Under the pieces are notes generated by a model that saw only the letters and a list, made by a program, of their open reading frames with translations, searched no databases and was not told where the DNA came from. Below are positions 5,276 through 6,375 of a stretch of DNA of 6,375 nt, in pieces. Both the position numbers and the translations under genes were made by a program. The stretch lies in the NCBI GenBank assembly GCA_964250215.1, contig CAXUEX010000153.1:1-6375 (forward strand). Reading direction: 5' to 3'. The DNA is from DAIDJM01 sp964250215. GTDB taxonomy: Bacteria; Pseudomonadota; Alphaproteobacteria; Acetobacterales; Acetobacteraceae. The first letter of the stretch is position 1, and the number at the start of each line of letters is the position of its first letter.

Positions 5276-6121
5276 ATGCGCGGCGTGCTCTGGATTTGTG
5301 GCATCCTGGCGCTGGCGCCGGTGGCGTGGTCGAAGGAAGCCCGGGCACAGGAGTCCGCACCCGTGTTGCGCGCCGGGGTGGTGGGCGACACGCCGCCGTT
5401 CGTCACCGCCGGTTCAAAGGGCGAGCCGCGTGGTTTCAGCATCGATCTGTTTCGTGCGATCGCGGCGCGCATGCACCGGCAGATCGATTTCACCGTCGCG
5501 CCGATGAGCGCGCTGGCGCAGGATCTCACCGACAACCGGCTGGATCTGCTGCCCGGCCCGATTCCGGCAACGCCGGAGCGCTCGGCCGAGTGGTTGTTCA
5601 CGCAGGGCTATGTTTGGTCGGAGTATCAGTTTGGCACGCGGCCTTCGGTGGAACTGGGCGCGCTCGACAATCTGCAGGGCAGGCGGTTGGCCGTGGAGGA
5701 GGGCACCGATTACGCCGAATGGGCGGCGCGGCAATCGGGCAAGCTGGGCTTCACGGCGCGTACCTATGGCTCGCTCGCGGCGGTGTTCGCGGCAGTGCGG
5801 CGCCGCGAGGCGGATGCGAGCCTGACCGACAGCGTGACGCTCGCTGCCGCGGCGCGCGGCGGCGGGATTGTGGCCGCGCTCGCGCTGCCGGAAACGCGTA
5901 CGCAGGACGGGGCGGCGTTTCGCCCGACCGATGCCGAGCTGCGCGACGCGGTGGAGGATGCACTCACCTGCCTGAAACGCAGCGGCGACGTGGCGCGGCT
6001 CGCGAAGCTGTGGCTGGGCCGTGAGCCGGGTCCAGAGGATTTGGAAAATCTCGTCGGGCCGGGCTATGGCGTGCCCGGACTTTCCGGCTACGATCCGAAA
6101 ACGCACAAGATTTCCTGTTAG
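5276..6121 (+). CDS. Periplasmic solute-binding protein, family 3 (amino-acid-binding-like)
   Basis: The 281-residue protein has a signal peptide (residues 1-24, ending ARA before Gln25). The two-lobed family 3 fold starts with VLRAGVVGDTPPFV and GFSIDLFRAIAARM, continues with DLTDNRLDLLPGPIPATPERSAEWLFTQGY, where the TPER arginine is in the usual place for gripping a ligand carboxylate, and then LDNLQGRRLAVEEGTDYAEW in the second lobe and READASLTDSVTL near its end. Such proteins deliver amino acids or similar small acids to ABC importers, or act as sensors. No permease or ATPase gene is seen nearby, so the partner and ligand are unknown. A tail of about 35 residues beyond the usual end (GREPGPEDLENLVG to the terminal KISC) is unusual. 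Cys232 and the last residue, Cys281, are the only cysteines in the mature protein. There is no lipobox. The next gene starts 6 bases downstream. Confidence 0.9.
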   Translation: MRGVLWICGILALAPVAWSKEARAQESAPVLRAGVVGDTPPFVTAGSKGEPRGFSIDLFRAIAARMHRQIDFTVAPMSALAQDLTDNRLDLLPGPIPATPERSAEWLFTQGYVWSEYQFGTRPSVELGALDNLQGRRLAVEEGTDYAEWAARQSGKLGFTARTYGSLAAVFAAVRRREADASLTDSVTLAAAARGGGIVAALALPETRTQDGAAFRPTDAELRDAVEDALTCLKRSGDVARLAKLWLGREPGPEDLENLVGPGYGVPGLSGYDPKTHKISC

Positions 6122-6127
6122 GGCCGG

Positions 6128-6375
6128 ATGGTTTCTCTGCCGGGATGGCGCTGGGGCGCGCTGGGGATGCTCGCCGTGCTGGCGGGCTGTGCTGCGCCGC
6201 ACAGGGCGCCGGTGATCAGCGCCGTGCCGTCCGGCCCGGCGCGGGCGCGGCCGACGGCCGTGGTGGATGATCATGTGCCGCCGTTCGCGAACCAGGGTTG
6301 GGAACCGTTCTCGCGCGGTGCTGCCGTGGCCGTCGCCGAGCGCGAGTGGCGGGTGTTCCGCATGCCGGTGGACGA
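6128..6375 (+). CDS. Lipoprotein, possibly DUF2272 family (3' end cut off)
   Basis: The frame opens at ATG 6128, 6 bases after the previous stop, and is open to the window edge (82 full codons). The N-terminus is a lipoprotein signal: basic residue Arg8, hydrophobic core GALGMLAVLAGC, and a lipobox LAGC with Cys21 as the lipidated residue. A proline/alanine/arginine-rich linker follows (about residues 22-45). The segment VPPFANQGWEPFSRGAAVAVAEREWRVF then looks like the beginning of a DUF2272 domain, a family of unknown function found in alphaproteobacteria. That assignment is from memory of the pattern and only the start is visible, so it is tentative. It probably shares a transcript with the solute-binding protein gene and is anchored in a membrane facing the periplasm. 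Confidence 0.8.
   Translation, partial: MVSLPGWRWGALGMLAVLAGCAAPHRAPVISAVPSGPARARPTAVVDDHVPPFANQGWEPFSRGAAVAVAEREWRVFRMPVD

Overview
The window is GC-rich (roughly two thirds or more by eye), every convincing gene lies on the + strand, and codon third positions are strongly G/C. Base composition, gene styles and best-recognised families suggest an alphaproteobacterium, perhaps of the Rhodospirillales/Acetobacteraceae type. That placement is an inference and no marker gene is present. There are no RNA genes, insertion sequences, CRISPR arrays or phage genes, and no stretch above 300 bases lacks a gene.

Left part (1-2847): a copper-handling cluster. A truncated gene for an exported, probably outer-membrane beta-barrel protein is followed by copC (periplasmic Cu(II)-binding protein), copD (eight-helix inner-membrane copper protein) and a YceI-domain gene. 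copC has a very strong Shine-Dalgarno that sits inside a small perfect hairpin. copC and copD are practically fused end to end. CopC keeps the N-terminal histidine and the Asp-x-His pair of a Cu(II) site but lacks a methionine-rich Cu(I) site. CopD, in contrast, ends in a Met-x-x-Met-x-Met tail predicted to face the periplasm.

Middle part (2851-4431): two hydrolase genes. One is a fumarylacetoacetate hydrolase-family enzyme, closest in look to fumarylpyruvate hydrolases, starting 3 bases after the YceI gene. The other is an N-formylglutamate amidohydrolase-family enzyme. They suggest small-molecule catabolism, but no further pathway genes are visible.

Right part (4467-6375): three exported proteins. 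These are a lytic transglycosylase with an Ala/Pro-rich tail, a family 3 periplasmic solute-binding protein without a visible permease, and the start of a lipoprotein that may belong to the DUF2272 group and runs off the window.

Gaps between genes are short (1 to about 90 bases), so one long transcript or a few overlapping ones are plausible. No convincing promoter or Rho-independent terminator was found. Small GC-rich hairpins lie at the translation starts of copC, the transglycosylase gene and the solute-binding protein gene. Overall the content is ordinary accessory and housekeeping metabolism. The copper cluster, with its unrecognised barrel-like protein and the odd distribution of copper ligands, is the part most worth a second look.
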